DNA from: Tritrichomonas musculus
Taxonomy: Eukaryota > Parabasalia > Tritrichomonadida > Tritrichomonadidae
Assembly: GCA_039105265.1 (NCBI GenBank)
Contig: JAPFFF010000001.1
Location: 11,222,001 to 11,286,000 of the forward strand
Direction of reading: 5' to 3'
Length of the DNA: 64,000 nt
The position numbers were made by a program, and so were the translations under genes. Shown here one piece after another: positions 48,101 through 60,029 of this stretch. The notes below the pieces were generated by a model, which saw only the letters and a program-made list of their open reading frames with translations, was not told where the DNA came from and searched no databases. How positions within the stretch are numbered: the first letter of the stretch is position 1; each line of letters starts with the position of its first letter.

Positions 48101-51008
48101 GCCGCAGTCACAAGATCAGCTGATTCAGCTCAATCAGCTGCAATGGCAGCCGCATTCACAAGATCAGCTGATTCATCTCAATCAGCTTCAGCTGCAACCG
48201 CATTCACAAGATCAGCTGATTCAGCCCAATTAGCTGCAATTGCAGCCGTAGTCACAAGATCAGCTGATTCAGCTCAATCAGCTGCAGCTGCAGTCGCATT
48301 CACAAGATCAGCTGATTCAGCTCAATCAGCTGTAGCCGCAGCCGCAGTCACAAGATCAGCTGATTCAGCTCAATCAGCTGCAGCTGCAGTCGCATTCACA
48401 AGATCAGCTGATTCAGCTCAATCAGCTGTAGCCGCAGCCGCATTCACAAGATCATCTGATTCAGCTCAATAAGCTGCAATTGTAGCCGCAGTCACAAGAT
48501 CTGCTGATTCAGCTCAATCAGCCGCAGCTGCAGTCACAAGATCAGCTGATTCAGCTCAATCAGCTTCAGCCGAGGCCGTAGTCACAAGATCATCTGATTC
48601 AGCCCAATCAGCTGCAATGGCAGCCGCATTCACAAGATCAGCTGATTCATCTCAATCAGCTTCAGCTGCAACCGCATTCACAAGATCAGCTGATTCAGCC
48701 CAATTAGCTGCAATTGCAGCCGCAGTCACAAGATCAGCTGATTCAGCTCAATCAGCTGCAATGGCAGCCGCATTCACAAGATCAGCTGATTCATCTCAAT
48801 CAGCTTCAGCTGCAACCGCATTCACAAGATCAGCTGATTCAGCCCAATTAGCTGCAATTGCAGCCGTAGTCACAAGATCAGCTGATTCAGCTCAATCAGC
48901 TGCAGCTGCAGTCGCATTCACAAGATCAGCTGATTCAGCTCAATCAGCTGTAGCCGCAGCCGCATTCACAAGATCATCTGATTCAGCTCAATAAGCTGCA
49001 ATTGTAGCCGCAGTCACAAGATCTGCTGATTCAGCTCAATCAGCCGCAGCTGCAGTCACAAGATCAGCTGATTCAGCTCAATCAGCTTCAGCCGAGGCCG
49101 TAGTCACAAGATCATCTGATTCAGCCCAATCAGCTGCAATGGCAGCCGCATTCACAAGATCAGCTGATTCAGCTCAATCAGCTTCAGCTGCAACCGCATT
49201 CACAAGATCAGCTGATTCAGCCCAATTAGCTGCAATTGCAGCCGCAGTCACAAGATCAGCTGATTCAGCTCAATCAGCTGCAATGGCAGCCGCATTCACA
49301 AGATCAGCTGATTCATCTCAATCAGCTTCAGCTGCAACCGCATTCACAAGATCAGCTGATTCAGCCCAATTAGCTGCAATTGCAGCCGCAGTCACAAGAT
49401 CAGCTGATTCAGCTCAATCAGCTGCAATGGCAGCCGCATTCACAAGATCAGCTGATTCATCTCAATCAGCTTCAGCTGCAACCGCATTCACAAGATCAGC
49501 TGATTCAGCCCAATTAGCTGCAATTGCAGCCGTAGTCACAAGATCAGCTGATTCAGCTCAATCAGCTGCAGCTGCAGTCGCATTCACAAGATCAGCTGAT
49601 TCAGCTCAATCAGCTGTAGCCGCAGCCGCATTCACAAGATCATCTGATTCAGCTCAATAAGCTGCAATTGTAGCCGCAGTCACAAGATCTGCTGATTCAG
49701 CTCAATCAGCCGCAGCTGCAGTCACAAGATCAGCTGATTCAGCTCAATCAGCTTCAGCCGAGGCCGTAGTCACAAGATCATCTGATTCAGCCCAATCAGC
49801 TGCAATGGCAGCCGCATTCACAAGATCAGCTGATTCAGCTCAATTAGCTTCAGCTGCAACCGCATTCACAAGATCAGCTGATTCAGCCCAATTAGCTGCA
49901 ATTGCAGCCGCAGTCACAAGATCAGCTGATTCAGCTCAATCAGCTGCAATGGCAGCCGCATTCACAAGATCAGCTGATTCATCTCAATCAGCTTCAGCTG
50001 CAACCGCATTCACAAGATCAGCTGATTCAGCCCAATTAGCTGCAATTGCAGCCGTAGTCACAAGATCAGCTGATTCAGCTCAATCAGCTGCAGCTGCAGT
50101 CGCATTCACAAGATCAGCTGATTCAGCTCAATCAGCTGTAGCCGCAGCCGCAGTCACAAGATCAGCTGATTCAGCTCAATCAGCCGCAGCCACAGCCGCA
50201 GTCACAAGATCAGCTGATTTAGCTCAATCAGCTGCAGCCGAGGCCGTAGTCACAAGATCATCTGATTCAGCCCAATAAGCTGCAATTGCAACCGCATTCA
50301 CAAGATCAGCTGATTCAGCCCAATAAGCTGCAATTGCAGCCGCAGTCACAAGATCAGCTGATTCATCTCAATCAGCTTCAGCTGCAACCGCATTCACAAG
50401 ATCAGCTGATTCAGCTCAATCAGTTGCAGCCGCAGCCGCATTCACAAGATCAGCTGATTCAGCTCAATCAGTTGCAGCTGCAGCCGCATTCACAAGATCA
50501 GCTGATTCAGCTCAATCAGTTGCAGCCGCAGCCGCATTCACAAGATCAGCTGATTCAGCCCAATAAGCTGCAATTGCAGCCGCAGTCACAAGATCAGCTG
50601 ATTCATCTCAATCAGCTTCAGCTGCAACCGCATTCACAAGATCAGCTGATTCAGCTCAATCAGTTGCAGCCGCAGCCGCATTCACAAGATCAGCTGATTC
50701 AGCTCAATCAGTTGCAGCTGCAGCCGCATTCACAAGATCAGCTGATTCAGCTCAATCAGTTGCAGCCGCAGCCGCATTCACAAGATCAGCTGATTCAGCC
50801 CAATAAGCTGTAACTGCATCCGCATTCACAAGATCAGCTGATTCAGCCCAATAAGCTGCAATTGAAGCCGCATTCACAAGATCAGCTGATTCAGCCCAAT
50901 AAGCTGCAACCGCAGCCGCAGTCACAAGATCAGCTGATTCAGCTCAATCATCTTCAGCTGCAGCCGCATTCACAAGATCAGCTTATTCATCTCAATCAGC
51001 TGCAGTAC
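45146..51008 (+). repeat. 48-bp tandem array, left (about 122 copies)
   Basis: The unit contains cacaagatcagctgattcag followed by ctcaatcagctgcagccgca and a variable few bases; some units are 42 bp. Because lengths are multiples of three, open frames encoding 16-residue repeats (FTRSADSAQSAA or HSQDQLIQLNQL) appear in several registers, broken wherever the unit has caataagctg. No frame is favoured, so they are not taken as genes. Larger blocks are duplicated at offsets of 1236, 522 and 666 bp (for example 46529/47765 and 48617/49139/49805). Such higher-order structure implies recent unequal exchange. Confidence 0.92.
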
Positions 51009-51106
51009 AAACAATGTTTATTATTTAAACAAAATTATCTCTTATAATCTCTTTTTATTTCAATTATTATAATTTTTCAAAATAATGCCGTTTATTATTT
51101 GTTATA
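51009..51106 (+). promoter_or_regulatory. AT-rich promoter region of the transposase
   Basis: The only non-repetitive DNA between the left 48-bp array and the transposase start. It is AT-rich, with TTTCAATTATT (about 51058) and several TTATAAT-like words. Its composition resembles host promoters rather than the arrays, so transcription probably begins here. The exact start cannot be read from sequence. Confidence 0.45.
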
Positions 51107-53320
51107 ATGGATTTTCTGCAAACAGAAGAATTTATCATTCGTCCTTCAAATCCCCTCGATTTGATTCAAAATGGCAATCGCGATGTAGCCAAAAGAAGAA
51201 TTGAAATGATTCCTTTTGATAGGCCAGACTTCGAATTCATATCTTTTATTGATTTCGCAAAATTCACTCAAAATGATTATTACGTAAGCAAATTTTTACA
51301 ATGTAATGATAAATCATTGCGTATCGATTTATTTAAAAGGAAATTAGATTCATTTCGAACTTCAAGTGAAAATTACTATTTTCAAATTGAAATAGGACAG
51401 AATTTCAAATCAATAAATGTTTTTATCAAGTATCATATGTCAATGTTTTCCTTTTCCGATAAAGAATCCATACCTTGTTTAATATTCAAATCCAATCATT
51501 CTCAAAAGATCTTCGATTTTCAAAATTTATACGATAAACCAAGTGAGGATTCTTTACTTTATCAAGTTGCTAATTATTACCTTAAACTTTCTGATAAAGA
51601 TTGTCCGCAATGTATAACATGTTTTTTTCAAAGGTTGATGAATCCTAGAAAAACACAAATAGATTTATTATTCAATAATAGATCGCCAAGGAGTATTTTG
51701 GAAGTTTTAGATTCTTGTCCGGGTGATATCAAAATTACATATCAACAAAAAAACCCAGATGTCGATAAAGAAATTCAAACAATATCGATTGTGTTTCCTT
51801 GGGCAGTTACAGCATTAAAGTCCATCCATTATTTGGAAGTTGATGGATCATTTGATGGCATGAAACCTTATGTCTATTGTGTATTGCAAGGGGTGATTTT
51901 TAATGAATCAGTGCCTCTTGCAATCACAATAGCGCCACAGGAATGCCTTGAACTTTACAAAATTTTTTTTGATTCAATAGATGAAATTACTCAAAAAGGC
52001 ATATTGTGGAAAGAAATGTTTATTATCTCAGATATGCATCAATCTATTAAATCTGTATGTAAATCTTTAGGCATTACTCATTATTTTTGCCACAGGCATA
52101 TAATCGAGCATTTTGGCTCATCCTGTGCACTTGGTTTAATGGTGAATAAATTGCTTAAATGCTTTTCTTTTATTAATTATATTAATGTAGCAGATGAGGT
52201 ATTAAGAGATTTGGACAAATATGAAAAAGAAAGGCTGAAATTTGGTCCTATAAGCGATGACCTCAAGCTCAAAATTGAAGAAGTCAGAATAATGGCTAGT
52301 TTTGAAGATTGCGATGTTCAATCAGATTATTATTACAAAAATTGGGCTTTGTGGATTCGGAGGGAGCATCATGTTGGCCGGTGCTCCAATCACAACGAAG
52401 CTTTACATAGTGTTATAAACAGAACTGTCAATGCTGCTTACGGATTACCGAAAAAATTAACTAATTTAATTGATGTTGTTCTTAAACATTTTATTTATAC
52501 CAAAAGATATGGTAAAACAATTAAACGAAAAATTAAACAATACATCGAGGTTCTTCAGAAAAATTTAAATGATCCTAGGTATAATATTTTATCTAATTGT
52601 TTAGAGTATTGTGAATGTGAAGAAGACAAATATAACAATTTAATATACGGAGCAGCTATTCCATGTAAACATAAGCTATTTTCAAATGCAAAAATGGAAA
52701 TTATTAATATCAAAAACAAGCTTGAAAAGGTTCCTAATAATTGTCATTTTAATACTTTTCTTGCTGCAGTATTAAGTGAGAATCACTTATTTTCACATAT
52801 CAATATAGATAATGCAAGCCTATACCTCAAAACTTTGAAAGTTTCACTTCTGGAAGAAAATTTTGCTTTAGATGATATAGAAATCCTGAATTTTGTAACT
52901 TCAATTCAGCATTGTTTCACATTTAATACTCCCAAAATCCAAAATTTTGATCTAAATTGGAATATTCATTCAGTCAATGAAGGATTTTCAAATAAATATA
53001 TCGATTTTAAGCAAAATCAACCAATTAAATGGTTCAAGAGGATAGAGATTCCTGATAATATTGCAATAACGACAGAAGAAAATCAAAGCGAAGCTAAAAA
53101 AAAAGCAAAACGATCATTATATGAAACGATCTATGAACTTTTGACTGTGTACCCAACAATGTCAAAAAGCTCAATCGCATATTCTATATGCTTCGATAAA
53201 TATCTAGAATATTTATCATTTTTGAAAGATGAAGAAATCTATATATGGCTTCCAGCATTTAAAATAGAGTGTTGGAAAGCTGCTGATTTAATAATGAAAA
53301 AAAAGAGATTCTTTAAATAA
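51107..53320 (+). CDS. MULE-type DDE transposase
   Basis: An uninterrupted 737-residue protein. The MULE catalytic domain is clear: D246 in YLEVDGSFDGMKPYVYC, D309 in MFIISDMHQSI, the family's C-x2-H element CHRHIIEHFG (C328, H331), and E431 in CSNHNEALHSVINRTV. Spacing (63 and 122 residues) suits Mutator-like enzymes. The N-terminal 230 residues probably hold the DNA-binding part, but no WRKY/FLYWCH zinc pattern is obvious. The C-terminal about 200 residues are unassigned and end in a basic KKKRFFK. The enzyme would cut at the terminal repeats of this element. It is the only credible gene in the transposon and lies at its centre. Confidence 0.9.
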   Translation: MDFLQTEEFIIRPSNPLDLIQNGNRDVAKRRIEMIPFDRPDFEFISFIDFAKFTQNDYYVSKFLQCNDKSLRIDLFKRKLDSFRTSSENYYFQIEIGQNFKSINVFIKYHMSMFSFSDKESIPCLIFKSNHSQKIFDFQNLYDKPSEDSLLYQVANYYLKLSDKDCPQCITCFFQRLMNPRKTQIDLLFNNRSPRSILEVLDSCPGDIKITYQQKNPDVDKEIQTISIVFPWAVTALKSIHYLEVDGSFDGMKPYVYCVLQGVIFNESVPLAITIAPQECLELYKIFFDSIDEITQKGILWKEMFIISDMHQSIKSVCKSLGITHYFCHRHIIEHFGSSCALGLMVNKLLKCFSFINYINVADEVLRDLDKYEKERLKFGPISDDLKLKIEEVRIMASFEDCDVQSDYYYKNWALWIRREHHVGRCSNHNEALHSVINRTVNAAYGLPKKLTNLIDVVLKHFIYTKRYGKTIKRKIKQYIEVLQKNLNDPRYNILSNCLEYCECEEDKYNNLIYGAAIPCKHKLFSNAKMEIINIKNKLEKVPNNCHFNTFLAAVLSENHLFSHINIDNASLYLKTLKVSLLEENFALDDIEILNFVTSIQHCFTFNTPKIQNFDLNWNIHSVNEGFSNKYIDFKQNQPIKWFKRIEIPDNIAITTEENQSEAKKKAKRSLYETIYELLTVYPTMSKSSIAYSICFDKYLEYLSFLKDEEIYIWLPAFKIECWKAADLIMKKKRFFK

Positions 53321-53411
53321 ATAAAAAAATGAATTATTAAAATTATTATTTATAAATTATGAAACAAATATTAGAACTGTTTTTGATGTTTTTGACAGCG
53401 GTTGATTTGGT

Positions 53412-56400
53412 TGAATCAGCTGATCTTGTGAATTCGGCTGCAATTGCAGCTGATTGGGCTGAATCAGCTGATCTTGTGAATGCGGCTGCAATTGCAGCTG
53501 ATTGGGCTGAATCAGCTGATCTTGTGACTACGGCTGCAGCTGAAGCTGATTGAGCTGAATCAGCTGATCTTGTGACTGCAGCTGCAGTTACAGCTGATTG
53601 AGATGAATCAGCTGATCTTGTGAATGCGACTGCAATTGCAGCTGATTGGGCTGAATCAGCTGATCTTGTGACTACGGCTGCAGCTGAAGCTGATTGAGCT
53701 GAATCAGCTGATCTTGTGACTGCAGCTGCAGTTACAGCTGATTGAGATGAATCAGCTGATCTTGTGAATGCGACTGCAATTGCAGCTGATTGGGCTGAAT
53801 CAGCTGATCTTGTGACTACGGCTGCAGCTGAAGTTGATTGAGCTGAATCAGCTGATCTTGTGACTGCAGCTGCAGCTGAAGCTGATTGAGCTGAATCAGC
53901 TGATCTTGTGAATGCGGCTGCAATTGCAGCTGATTGGGCTGAATCAGCTGATCTTGTGACTACGGCTGCAGCTGAAGCTGATTGAGCTGAATCAGCTGAT
54001 CTTGTGACTGCAGCTGCAGTTACAGCTGATTGAGATGAATCAGCTGATCTTGTGAATGCGGCTGCAATTGCAGCTGATTGGGCTGAATCAGCTGATCTTG
54101 TGAATGCGACTGCAATTGCAGCTGATTGAGATGAATCAGCTGATCTTGTGACTGCGGCTGCAGTTACAGCTGATTGAGTTGAATCAGCTGATATTGTGAA
54201 TGCGACTGCAATTGCAGCTGATTGAGCTGAATCAGCTGATCTTGTGAATGCGACTGCAATTGCAGCTGATTGAGATGAATCAGCTGATCTTGTGACTGCG
54301 GCTGCAATTGCAGCTGATTGAGCTGAATCAGCTGATCTTGTGAATGCGACTGCAATTGCAGCTGATTGGGCTGAATCAGCTGATCTTGTGAATGCGACTG
54401 CAATTGCAGCTGATTGAGCTGAATCAGCTGATCTTGTGACTGCGGCTGCAATTGCAGCTGATTGAGCTGAATCAGCTGATCTTGTGAATGCGACTGCAAT
54501 TGCAGCTGATTGGGCTGAATCAGCTGATCTTGTGAATGCGGCTGCAATTGCAGCTGATTGGGCTGAATCAGCTGATCTTGTGAATGCGACTGCAATTGCA
54601 GCTGATTGAGATGAATCAGCTGATCTTGTGAATGCGACTGCAATTGCAGCTGATTGAGATGAATCAGCTGATCTTGTGACTGCGGCTGCAGTTACAGCTG
54701 ATTGAGTTGAATCAGCTGATATTGTGAATGCGACTGCAATTGCAGCTGATTGAGATGAATCAGCTGATCTTGTGAATGCGGCTGCAATTGCAGCTGATTG
54801 AGCTGAATCAGCTGATCTTGTGACTGCGGCTGCAATTGCAGCTGATTGAGCTGAATCAGCTGATCTTGTGAATGCGACTGCAATTGCAGCTGATTGGGCT
54901 GAATCAGCTGATCTTGTGACTGCGGCTGCAATTGCAGCTGATTGGGCTGAATCAGCTGATCTTGTGACTACGGCTGCAGCTGAAGCTGATTGAGCTGAAT
55001 CAGCTGATCTTGTGACTGCAGCTGCAGTTACAGCTGATTGAGATGAATCAGCTGATCTTGTGAATGCGGCTGCAATTGCAGCTGATTGGGCTGAATCAGC
55101 TGATCTTGTGAATGCGACTGCAATTGCAGCTGATTGAGATGAATCAGCTGATCTTGTGACTGCGGCTGCAGTTACAGCTGATTGAGTTGAATCAGCTGAT
55201 ATTGTGAATGCGACTGCAATTGCAGCTGATTGAGCTGAATCAGCTGATCTTGTGAATGCGACTGCAATTGCAGCTGATTGAGATGAATCAGCTGATCTTG
55301 TGAATGCGGCTGCAATTGCAGCTGATTGAGCTGAATCAGCTGATCTTGTGACTGCGGCTGCAATTGCAGCTGATTGGGCTGAATCAGCTGATCTTGTGAA
55401 TGCGACTGCAATTGCAGCTGATTGAGCTGAATCAGCTGATCTTGTGACTGCGGCTGCAATTGCAGCTGATTGAGCTGAATCAGCTGATCTTGTGAATGCG
55501 ACTGCAATTGCAGCTGATTGGGCTGAATCAGCTGATCTTGTGAATGCGGCTGCAATTGCAGCTGATTGGGCTGAATCAGCTGATCTTGTGAATGCGACTG
55601 CAATTGCAGCTGATTGAGATGAATCAGCTGATCTTGTGAATGCGACTGCAATTGCAGCTGATTGAGATGAATCAGCTGATCTTGTGACTGCGGCTGCAGT
55701 TACAGCTGATTGAGTTGAATCAGCTGATATTGTGAATGCGACTGCAATTGCAGCTGATTGAGATGAATCAGCTGATCTTGTGAATGCGGCTGCAATTGCA
55801 GCTGATTGAGATGAATCAGCTGATCTTGTGACTGCGGCTGCAGTTACAGCTGATTGAGTTGAATCAGCTGATATTGTGAATGCGACTGCAATTGCAGCTG
55901 ATTGAGCTGAATCAGCTGATCTTGTGAATGCGACTGCAATTGCAGCTGATTGAGATGAATCAGCTGATCTTGTGAATGCGACTGCAATTGCAGCTGATTG
56001 GGCTGAATCAGCTGATCTTGTGAATGCGGCTGCGGCTGCAACTGATTGAGCTGAATCAGCTGATCTTGTGACTACGGCTGCAGTTACAGCTGATTGGGCT
56101 GAATCAGCTGATCTTGTGAATGCGGCTGCAATTGCAGCTGATTGGGCTGAATCAGCTGATCTTGTGACTACGGCTGCAGCTGAAGCTGATTGAGCTGAAT
56201 CAGCTGATCTTGTGACTGCAGCTGCAGTTACAGCTGATTGAGATGAATCAGCTGATCTTGTGAATGCGACTGCAATTGCAGCTGATTGGGCTGAATCAGC
56301 TGATCTTGTGACTACGGCTGCAGCTGAAGTTGATTGAGCTGAATCAGCTGATCTTGTGACTGCAGCTGCAGCTGAAGCTGATTGAGCTGAATCAGCTGAT

Positions 56401-57600
56401 CTTGTGAATGCGGCTGCAATTGCAGCTGATTGGGCTGAATCAGCTGATCTTGTGACTACGGCTGCAGCTGAAGCTGATTGAGCTGAATCAGCTGATCTTG
56501 TGACTGCAGCTGCAGTTACAGCTGATTGAGATGAATCAGCTGATCTTGTGAATGCGGCTGCAATTGCAGCTGATTGGGCTGAATCAGCTGATCTTGTGAA
56601 TGCGACTGCAATTGCAGCTGATTGAGATGAATCAGCTGATCTTGTGAATGCGACTGCAATTGCAGCTGATTGAGATGAATCAGCTGATCTTGTGACTGCG
56701 GCTGCAGTTACAGCTGATTGAGTTGAATCAGCTGATATTGTGAATGCGACTGCAATTGCAGCTGATTGAGCTGAATCAGCTGATCTTGTGAATGCGACTG
56801 CAATTGCAGCTGATTGAGATGAATCAGCTGATCTTGTGAATGCGGCTGCAATTGCAGCTGATTGGGCTGAATCAGCTGATCTTGTGAATACGGCTGCAAT
56901 TGCAGCTGATTGGGCTGAATCAGCTGATCTTGTGAATGCGACTGCAATTGCAGCTGATTGAGATGAATCAGCTGATCTTGTGAATGCGACTGCAATTGCA
57001 GCTGATTGAGATGAATCAGCTGATCTTGTGACTGCGGCTGCAGTTACAGCTGATTGAGTTGAATCAGCTGATATTGTGAATGCGACTGCAATTGCAGCTG
57101 ATTGAGCTGAATCAGCTGATCTTGTGAATGCGACTGCAATTGCAGCTGATTGAGATGAATCAGCTGATCTTGTGAATGCGGCTGCAATTGCAGCTGATTG
57201 GGCTGAATCAGCTGATCTTGTGAATGCGGCTGCGGCTGCAACTGATTGAGCTGAATCAGCTGATCTTGTGACTACGGCTGCAGCTGAAGCTGATTGAGCT
57301 GAATCAGCTGATCTTGTGACTGCAGCTGCAGCTGAAGCTGATTGAGCTGAATCAGCTGATCTTGTGACTGCAGCTGCAGTTACAGCTGATTGAGATGAAT
57401 CAGCTGATCTTGTGAATGCGACTGCAATTGCAGCTGATTGGGCTGAATCAGCTGATCTTGTGAATGCGGCTGCAATTGCAGCTGATTGGGCTGAATCAGC
57501 TGATCTTGTGAATGCGGCTGCAACTGATTGAGCTGAATCAGCTGATCTTGTGAATGCGGCTGCAATTGCAGCTGATTGAGCTGAACTTGTGACTACGACT
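53412..57600 (-). repeat. 48-bp tandem array, right (about 87 copies), inverted
   Basis: Reverse complement of the left 48-bp family (unit seen here as cagctgatcttgtgaatgcg and so on). Large duplications occur inside it: 54164-54643 and 55172-55651 are near copies 1008 bp apart (21 units), and the segment near 53820 recurs near 56316, 2496 bp away (52 units). Stop-free antisense frames encoding QLQ/HSQDQLI repeats are artefacts of the unit. Confidence 0.92.
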
Positions 57601-59678
57601 GTATTGCTGATTGAACTGTTTCAATTGCTTGTTTCGGCCCGCTGTATTGCTGATTGAACTGTTTCAATTGCTTGTTTCGGTCGGCTGTATTGCTGATTGA
57701 ACTGTTTCAATTGCTTGTTTCGGTCGGCTGTACTGATGATTGAACTGTTTCAATTGCTTGTTTCAGCCCGCTGTATTGCTGATTGAACTGTTTCAATTGC
57801 TTGTTTCGGTCGGCTGTACTGATGATTGAACTGTTTCAATTGCTTGTTTCGGCCCGCTGTATTGCTGATTGAACTGTTTCATTTGCTTGTTTCGGCCCGC
57901 TGTATTGCTGATTGAACTGTTTCAATTGCTTGTTTCGGTCGGCTGTACTGATGATTGAACTGTTTCATTTGCTTGTTTCGGTCGGCTGTACTGATGATTG
58001 AACTGTTTCAATTGCTTGTTTCGGTCGGCTGTATTGCTGATTGAACTGTTTCAATTGCTTGTTTCGGTCGGCTGTATTGCTGATTGAACTGTTTCAATTG
58101 CTTGTTTCGGTCGGCTGTACTGATGATTGAACTGTTTCATTTGCTTGTTTCAGCCCGCTGTATTGCTGATTGAACTGTTTCATTTGCTTGTTTCGGTCGG
58201 CTGTACTGATGATTGAACTGTTTCAATTGCTTGTTTCGGTCGGCTGTATTGCTGATTGAACTGTTTCAATTGCTTGTTTCGGTCGGCTGTACTGATGATT
58301 GAACTGTTTCATTTGCTTGTTTCAGCCCGCTGTATTGCTGATTGAACTGTTTCAATTGCTTGTTTCGGTCGGCTGTACTGATGATTGAACTGTTTCAATT
58401 GCTTGTTTCGGTCGGCTGTATTGCTGATTGAACTGTTTCAATTGCTTGTTTCGGTCGGCTGTATTGCTGATTGAACTGTTTCAATTGCTTGTTTCGGTCG
58501 GCTGTACTGATGATTGAACTGTTTCAATTGCTTGTTTCGGCCCGCTGTATTGCTGATTGAACTGTTTCATTTGCTTGTTTCGGTCGGCTGTACTGATGAT
58601 TGAACTGTTTCATTTGCTTGTTTCGGTCGGCTGTACTGATGATTGAACTGTTTCAATTGCTTGTTTCGGTCGGCTGTATTGCTGATTGAACTGTTTCAAT
58701 TGCTTGTTTCGGCCCGCTGTACTGATGATTGAACTGTTTCATTTGCTTGTTTCAGCCCGCTGTATTGCTGATTGAACTGTTTCAATTGCTTGTTTCGGTC
58801 GGCTGTACTGATGATTGAACTGTTTCAATTGCTTGTTTCGGTCGGCTGTATTGCTGATTGAACTGTTTCAATTGCTTGTTTCGGCCCGCTGTATTGCTGA
58901 TTGAACTGTTTCAATTGCTTGTTTCGGTCGGCTGTACTGATGATTGAACTGTTTCAATTGCTTGTTTCGGCCCGCTGTATTGCTGATTGAACTGTTTCAA
59001 TTGCTTGTTTCGGTCGGCTGTACTGATGATTGAACTGTTTCAATTGCTTGTTTCGGCCCGCTGTATTGCTGATTGAACTGTTTCATTTGCTTGTTTCGGT
59101 CGGCTGTACTGATGATTGAACTGTTTCAATTGCTTGTTTCGGTCGGCTGTATTGCTGATTGAACTGTTTCAATTGCTTGTTTCGGTCGGCTGTACTGATG
59201 ATTGAACTGTTTCATTTGCTTGTTTCAGCCCGCTGTATTGCTGATTGAACTGTTTCAATTGCTTGTTTCGGTCGGCTGTACTGATGATTGAACTGTTTCA
59301 ATTGCTTGTTTCGGTCGGCTGTATTGCTGATTGAACTGTTTCAATTGCTTGTTTCGGTCGGCTGTACTGATGATTGAACTGTTTCAATTGCTTGTTTCGG
59401 CCCGCTGTATTGCTGATTGAACTGTTTCATTTGCTTGTTTCGGTCGGCTGTACTGATGATTGAACTGTTTCATTTGCTTGTTTCGGTCGGCTGTACTGAT
59501 GATTGAACTGTTTCATTTGCTTGTTTCGGTCGGCTGTATTGCTGATTGAACTGTTTCATTTGCTTGTTTCGGTCGGCTGTACTGATGATTGAACTGTTTC
59601 ATTTGCTTGTTTCGGCCCGCTGTATTGCTGATTGAACTGTTTCAATTGCTTGTTTCGGTCGGCTGTACTGATGATTGA
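57601..59678 (-). repeat. 43-bp tandem array, right (about 48 copies), inverted
   Basis: Reverse complement of the left 43-bp family (gattgaactgtttcaattgc, then ttgtttcggtcggctgta and two-state ending). It is more than three times longer than the left counterpart, so the two sides expanded separately. It ends at gatgattgaggagta, the mirror of the left array border. Confidence 0.92.
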
Positions 59679-60020
59679 GGAGTATTATTTTCCATTGTAT
59701 TTGAATACTATAAGATTCATATTTTTACCAATTATTGAAAAACTGTAGATCAACATATAGATTATGCTTAATCTAGATGTAGATATCTGGAATTGTTTCC
59801 AGGAAAACGTCACTTTAGGTGACAGCAGTCATTTCTAATTGAGCAAAAATAGGTAATCTTACAATATCTTTTATTGATCCATTGCTTTTTTCTTACCAAA
59901 TATTTTTTTAGCGCGTTCTTTTGAAAAAGTTTATATCTCTTTCAATTTTTTTTTCTGAACTTATTCATATGCTTTGCCTCAAAAAGTGGGCGCACCTATA
60001 AGGTCAATTTATGTTTAGCC
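59679..60020 (-). repeat. Terminal inverted repeat, right
   Basis: Mirror of 44185-44526. Matched points keep a constant sum of coordinates (for example the TAGATTA hairpin at 44430-44447 and 59758-59775), so no insertion or deletion separates the copies between those points and the ends. Confidence 0.9.
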
Positions 60021-60029
60021 AAATGAAAA
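60021..60029. repeat. 9-bp target-site duplication, right copy
   Basis: AAATGAAAA directly after ...TTTAGCC, equal to the left copy at 44176-44184. Confidence 0.85.

Larger units (their letters stand above)
44185..60020. mobile_element. 15.8-kb autonomous-looking Mutator-like DNA transposon with inverted satellite arms
   Basis: Both ends are inverted (GGCTGATTTTAAATTGACC on the left; the right end reversed begins GGCTAAACATAAATTGACC). They are bracketed by a perfect 9-bp duplication AAATGAAAA (44176-44184 and 60021-60029), as in Mutator-like elements. Order inward from each side: about 340-bp unique terminal inverted repeat, 43-bp tandem array, 48-bp tandem array, then a single central transposase gene (51107-53320). 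The right half is the mirror image of the left in sequence family, but array lengths differ. Terminal repeats are almost identical and the transposase is uninterrupted, which suggests recent arrival. The arrays are much richer in G+C than the surrounding DNA. Confidence 0.93.

Noticed and set aside
45076-51047. Several open frames of 60-235 codons in the left array (FTRSADSAQ and HSQDQLIQLNQL repeats)
   Set aside because: Units are 48 or 42 bp, so any stop-free unit gives a long frame in more than one register. No register is favoured, stops occur wherever the unit variant has caataagctg, and there is no unique coding sequence at either end.
53359-57565. Open frames of 60-160 codons in the right array, both strands
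   Set aside because: Same artefact as on the left, as these are the reverse complement of the same units. Start points fall wherever a variant happens to create ATG.
44527-59678. CRISPR-like array of repeats
   Set aside because: Units are contiguous without unique spacers, the genome is eukaryotic in all gene content, and no cas gene is present.
44185-60020. Possibility that the 15.8-kb element is a Maverick/Polinton, which are common in Trichomonas
   Set aside because: It has no polymerase, integrase or capsid-type genes and a 9-bp rather than 6-bp target duplication. The only gene is a MULE transposase.
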